Origin: Pleurodeles waltl | Lineage: Eukaryota > Chordata > Amphibia > Caudata > Salamandridae | DNA: 64,000 nt | Direction of reading: 5' to 3' | Assembly: GCF_031143425.1 (NCBI RefSeq) | Contig: NC_090440.1 | Coordinates: 335,857,844-335,921,843, forward strand | Part shown: positions 59,991-64,000 of the stretch, piece after piece | Position numbering within the stretch: position 1 is the stretch's first letter | Layout: each line of letters begins with the position of its first letter | Made by a program: the position numbers and the translations under genes | Notes under the pieces: model-generated | What the model was told of the DNA's origin: nothing | The model's database searches: none | The model's input: the letters and a program-made list of their open reading frames with translations, nothing else

Positions 59991-60442
59991 CGTGACCCCG
60001 GCCGGCTCTAAAATCGGAGCATGTCTGAAATGCGCTCCCTGAGGTGCTGTCAGGGAGACCAGATCCTCGGGGTCTGCACACGTTCCCAACATGTCCACCA
60101 CTAGACTGCTCCAAGACTCCGATAGTTAAAATCACAGAGCCTGAGAGAGTCCACGAGGGGGAAAAGGGGATTAGGATGGGAACAGCTGGGAAGGAGACCT
60201 GTAGGAAGCAAACGGTTAAAAGCACACAATATCAAGATTATATCACATTGATTTTCACTATAGTATAATTCTAAGCATTGTCATACTGTAATCATTTATA
60301 ACTTAAGAAAGGACTAATAACTAGGCCTCAAGACGTCTGGGTACCTGTGAAGGAATCAAGAATGATTAATACAACTTCTCAATGAAACTTTTCATGAAAT
60401 GTTACACAATAGTCTAGGATTATGAGAACCTTCTAGAATTAT
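59991..60442. other. Unclassified, no gene seen
   Basis: Non-coding sequence between the truncated LTR and the second Harbinger copy; no recognised motif. Confidence 0.35.
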
Positions 60443-61027
60443 GGGGGTCATTACAACATTGCCGGTAAAAGCCGCTTACCGCCGTGCAGAAGACCGCCAA
60501 CACACCACTGCAGCCGCGGAATTCCGCCACGGTCATTATGACCCACAGCTCGGATTCTGCCAAAATCCAGACACCCACACAAGTCCGCCACACCAAAGGT
60601 CAGTGATAAACTGGCGATACCAAAACTTCCACCATCACGCCAACAGGAATAAGCCCACACTATCACGACCCACGAATCCACACGGCGGTCTTTCAACCGC
60701 GGTATTCCATTGGTGGTACACACCGCTGCGCTCAAAATACACACACATTTACAAAACACTACCACATTGGACAAATCGAAATACACACACCTGATACACA
60801 CACCACTCCCACATATCCAATACAATATAAAACACACACCCACATCACCCACAAACCCTTATGACCACAATTGCAACGGAAGGCCAGAGAGAGACACCAC
60901 CAGAAACAACACTATCATTCACAGGCACCCAACACCATCACGCACACAACATCCATGCACCTCACACTCTAAATATCACCCCACACATCACAACACACAC
61001 CACCCCACACATCACCCACACCACCCC

Positions 61028-62542
61028 ATGGCCCCACAAAGACACCCCAGGTTCTCTAAGGAGGAGCTCAGGGTCATGGTGGAGGAAATCATCCGGGTAG
61101 AGCCACAGCTATTCAGATCACAGGTGCAGCACACCACCATAGCTAGGAAGATGGAGCTATGGCAAAGAATCGTGGATAGGGTCAACGCACTGGGACAGCA
61201 CCCAAGAACTAGGGATGACATCAGGAAGAGGTGGAACTACCTACAGAGGAAGGTGTGCTCAGTGGTCTCAAGACACCACATCGCGGTTCAGAGGACTGGC
61301 GGCAGACCCCCACCTCCTCCCCCACAACTAACAACATGGGAGGAGCAGGTCTTGGCTATGCTGCATCCTGAGGGCCTCGAAGGAGTAGGTGGAAGAATGG
61401 ACTCTGGTAAGTCACTCTTCACTACTTTCACCCCCCCTGCCTGCATGCCATCACATACCCCCACCCTCGCCCTCACCCCCATCACTCCAACTCCTCACAG
61501 ATGTCCCAATATCACAAACCACACATCCCACACATCCCAAACCCAAGCCCTGCATGTAAAACCAAAGCATGGACACCCATCACCAAAGCATGGCCACTGC
61601 ACATACCCATACACACCCCTAAACCATTATCATAAAAGGTCCTGCACTGGGGTACATGGTCACCCACCCATTGCACACCATGGCACACACATATGCAATA
61701 GTCATGCCTTTACACCCCTGCAGGATCCCTACCCAACGTCACCAGACAGGAGGGTCCAGATATGTCCACTCCACCCACAGAAGAGGCCCGCAGTGATGAC
61801 AGCAGCTCTTTCCAACCGGATCAAGATGACCAGCCCGGCCCATCTGGGACCTCAGGACAGTCGGTTGCCCTCACACTGGCACAGGCCAATACAGAGCTTC
61901 AGCCCTCTGGAAACTCCAGTACAGCACCCACCCAGCGGGCCCATACCTCTGTCCCCAGGACACGTCAATCAGCAGTGTGTCCACCACTACAGGAAACCCA
62001 GGCTAACCCACCACCCCAACAACACCAGGGACCTGGGGGCAGTGGTAGTGGGCACACGGTTCAGGTGACAGAGGCCCAGGAACACAGGTGAACTGGGAGG
62101 GCTGCTGTGTGACAGAAGGAGGACAGGCCCAGGGAACCCACTCTCCACGAGGCCCTCTCCAACATCATGGGAGCCTACCACCATTCCCAGGAGACTATGG
62201 CAACGGTACTGGCCAAGTTTCAGGAGACCCAGTGGCTGCAGGAGGAACAGTATTTGGGGTTCAGGAAGGAACTCAAATCAATTCCACCTTGGGCACCATA
62301 GTAGGGGTACTGAAGGAACTCGTAAACACCAGGAGGGACACTGTGGTACAACAAGGGACCCCTGACACTAGTCTGGACGATGAACTGCCCACCAACTCCT
62401 CCGGCGCTCGTGGACAGGAAGCACCGCCACAGGACCACCACACCAGCACCCCACCCCCTCCAGATGGAGAACCACCCCGCAAACGGTCCCTGAGATCCAG
62501 GACAAAGACAGAGAACAACGCCAAAACCCCGCCAAGAAATGA
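61028..62542 (+). pseudogene. Harbinger Myb/SANT-like DNA-binding protein 1, copy 2
   Basis: Better-preserved homologue of 8334-9855. Exon 1 (61028-61406) starts 'MAPQRHPRFSKEELRVMVEE' in frame and holds the complete trihelix-like domain ('KMELWQRIVDRVN', 'HPRTRDDIRKRWNYLQRKV', 'GGRPPPPPPQLTTWEEQVL'). The 317-bp intron (61407-61723) uses GTAAGT and CAG, and joining preserves the split glycine codon. Exon 2 is open to a stop at about 62091. The tail ('IMGAYHHSQETMATVLAKF', 'PPRKRSLRSRTKTE') continues in other frames after stops near 62091 and 62124 and a frameshift near 62285. So the DNA-binding exon looks intact while the tail is broken. Confidence 0.88.
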
Positions 62543-63021
62543 GACCACCCTGATTGTCATCCTTTTGTCCCACTTTGTCACCCTGTCCATACTTAAACTG
62601 CCCTAGCTCCACTTCCTATGCCCCTTTGGACAATGCACCTCTGAGACTAATAGACTGGACTCTGCCATGGACTTTCCTCTACCATCACCCCTGACCATTT
62701 TACAACCCCCTCCAATATTGAGTACTTAAATAAACACCCTTAAATCACAAAACAATCAGGAGTCTGTCTGTGAATTCAAAATTGTGTATTAGCAATTACA
62801 GTGGCAAAATGCTACATCACATGTAATATCAGCATACCTATGTCACACAGCTCTAGTCCATGAGGAAATAAAGCAGATGTCACACAGTGGGACCCACATC
62901 TGTGAAATCGTAAGAGAAAGTGACAACTCAGTGACCATACACTGGGTGAAAATGACAGACAGTTGAGAGGTAGTAGAATCAAATCAGATGTAGCAGGCAG
63001 TGTTGTCTTCTTACCTGTGTC
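62543..63021. other. Intergenic spacer between convergent Harbinger genes, copy 2
   Basis: Non-coding, with AATAAA near 62728 on the + strand. It aligns with 9856-10324 of copy 1. Confidence 0.6.
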
Positions 63022-64000
63022 TCATTGGAAGTATTGCAGGATCACTGTGTTCCTGTTCTCTGTGTCCTCTTCTTCTACTTCCTCGTCTTCACTGTCCACA
63101 GGCTCCACAGCTGCCACAACACCTCCATCTGGACCATCCTCCTGCAGAAAAGACACCTGTTGTCGCAAAGCCAAGTTGTGAAGCATACAGCAGGCCACGA
63201 TTATCTGGCACACCTTCTTTGGTGAGTAGAATAGGGAACCACCTGTTATATGGAGGCACCGCAACCTGGCCTTCAGGAGACCGAAGGTCCGCTCTATATT
63301 CCTCATAGTTCGCCCATGGGCCTCATTGTAGCGTTCATCTGCCCTTGTCCTGGGATTCCTCACTGGGGTCAGTAGCCATGACAGGTTGGGGTAACCAGAG
63401 TCAACTGCAAATGTCGAGGAACAACTGTTAGATACACACTAACTCAGAGGGACATCGCCAGACCCAGACACCTATTCACACTGTATTGGGTCCATGTCCT
63501 CACCTAATAGCCACACACGGTGCCTCTGGAGTTGCCCCATCACATAAGGGATGCTGCTATTCCTCAAAATGTAAGCGTCATGCACTGAGCCAGGAAATTT
63601 GGCATTCACATGGGAGATGTACTGGTCAGCCAAACACACACTCTGCACATTCATCGAATGGTAACTCTTCCAGTTTCTGTACACCTGTTCACTACTGCGG
63701 GGGGACCAAGGCCACATGTGTCCCATCAAAGGCACCTATGATGTTGGGGATAGGTCCCAGGACATAGAAATCACCTTTCACTTTAGGCAAATCCTCCACC
63801 TGAGGGAAAACGATGAAGCTGCGCATGTGTTTCAGCAGGGCAGACAACACTCTGGACAATACGTTGGAAAACATAGGCTGGGACATCCCTGATACTATGG
63901 CCACTGTAGTTTGAAAAGACCCACTTGCTAGGAAATGGAGTACTGACAGCACCTGCACTTGAGGGGGGATTACTGTGGGATGGCGGATAGCTGACATCAG
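63022..64000 (-). pseudogene. HARBI1-type Harbinger transposase, copy 2, partial
   Basis: The N-terminus is cut off by the window end. It keeps 'GSFQTTVAIVSGMSQPMFS', the first Asp in 'GAFDGTHVALVPP' (codon 63727), 'NVQSVCLADQYI', the second Asp in 'FPGSVHDAYILRN' (63579), a 99-bp intron (63405-63503) at the same place as in copy 1, and the Glu in 'NIERTFGLLKARLRCL' (63294). The end is 'VILQYFQ' with stop at 63022. A small deletion after 'ALVPP' near 63695 shifts the frame, so it is inactive despite an intact DDE set. Confidence 0.92.

Larger units (their letters stand above)
60443..64000. mobile_element. PIF/Harbinger DNA transposon, copy 2 (left part)
   Basis: The left end 'gggggtcattacaacattgc' is followed by 'taccgcc..gcagaagaccgcca' as in copy 1. 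The gene order is the same as far as the window reaches: Myb/SANT-like gene 1 (+), then HARBI1 transposase (-). The right part, including any second Myb gene, lies beyond 64000, so no target duplication can be checked. Confidence 0.93.

Noticed and set aside
1..64000. Host protein-coding gene, CRISPR array, prokaryotic operon or phage
   Set aside because: No conserved host domain outside transposable elements was recognised; the composition, spliced transposon genes and element classes are those of a vertebrate genome.

Overview
This window looks like non-genic DNA from a very large vertebrate genome, most likely a urodele amphibian and plausibly a newt such as Pleurodeles. The basis is the mix of elements: PIF/Harbinger transposons with Myb/SANT-like partner genes, piggyBac, L2/CR1-type LINEs, a Penelope-like element, an endogenous retrovirus, long solo LTRs and many palindrome-rich MITEs. 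I found no convincing host protein-coding gene, rRNA, functional tRNA or CRISPR array. The organism call is inference; the elements are read from the sequence.

Layout. 1-5590 holds a broken LINE, three minisatellites, two hairpin-rich MITEs and an LTR-like promoter segment. 5675-17023 is one piggyBac transposase pseudogene on the minus strand. It is split twice: by a palindrome-rich MITE (5813-6670) and by an 8.7-kb Harbinger transposon (7949-16642, target duplication ATA). The Harbinger copy carries a Myb/SANT-like gene (+), a HARBI1-type transposase (-) and a second Myb/SANT-like gene (+). The last exon of the second Myb gene is itself interrupted by a tRNA-derived SINE. 17545-19005 is the probable terminal part of the piggyBac element, ending at TTAA.

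19440-32960 holds an AT-rich repeat family, a second and different HARBI1 pseudogene (exons near 21850-22103 and 27114-27544) with a solo LTR in its intron (22902-26759, duplication CTTAT), two MITEs inside that LTR, a Penelope-like fragment and a GT/GA-rich minisatellite. 33217-38295 is mostly repeat debris. 38506-56890 is an old endogenous retrovirus on the minus strand. Its two LTR copies carry a TATA-like box and a polyadenylation signal, a tRNA-Lys-like primer site lies next to the upstream LTR, and there is a reverse transcriptase remnant and a possible env region. Its interior holds a LINE and MITEs. Its 5' LTR is split by a piggyBac-type non-autonomous element (51045-56741), which is in turn split by a solo LTR (51898-54338, duplication ATAGG). 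60443-64000 is the left part of a second Harbinger copy with the same gene order, cut by the window end.

How the parts relate: the autonomous elements present (Harbinger, piggyBac) supply the transposase types that would move the short non-autonomous elements around them. The 3-bp duplications of several MITEs fit Harbinger, and the TTAA duplications fit piggyBac. Every coding region shown has stops, frameshifts or lost catalytic residues, so nothing here appears to encode an intact protein.
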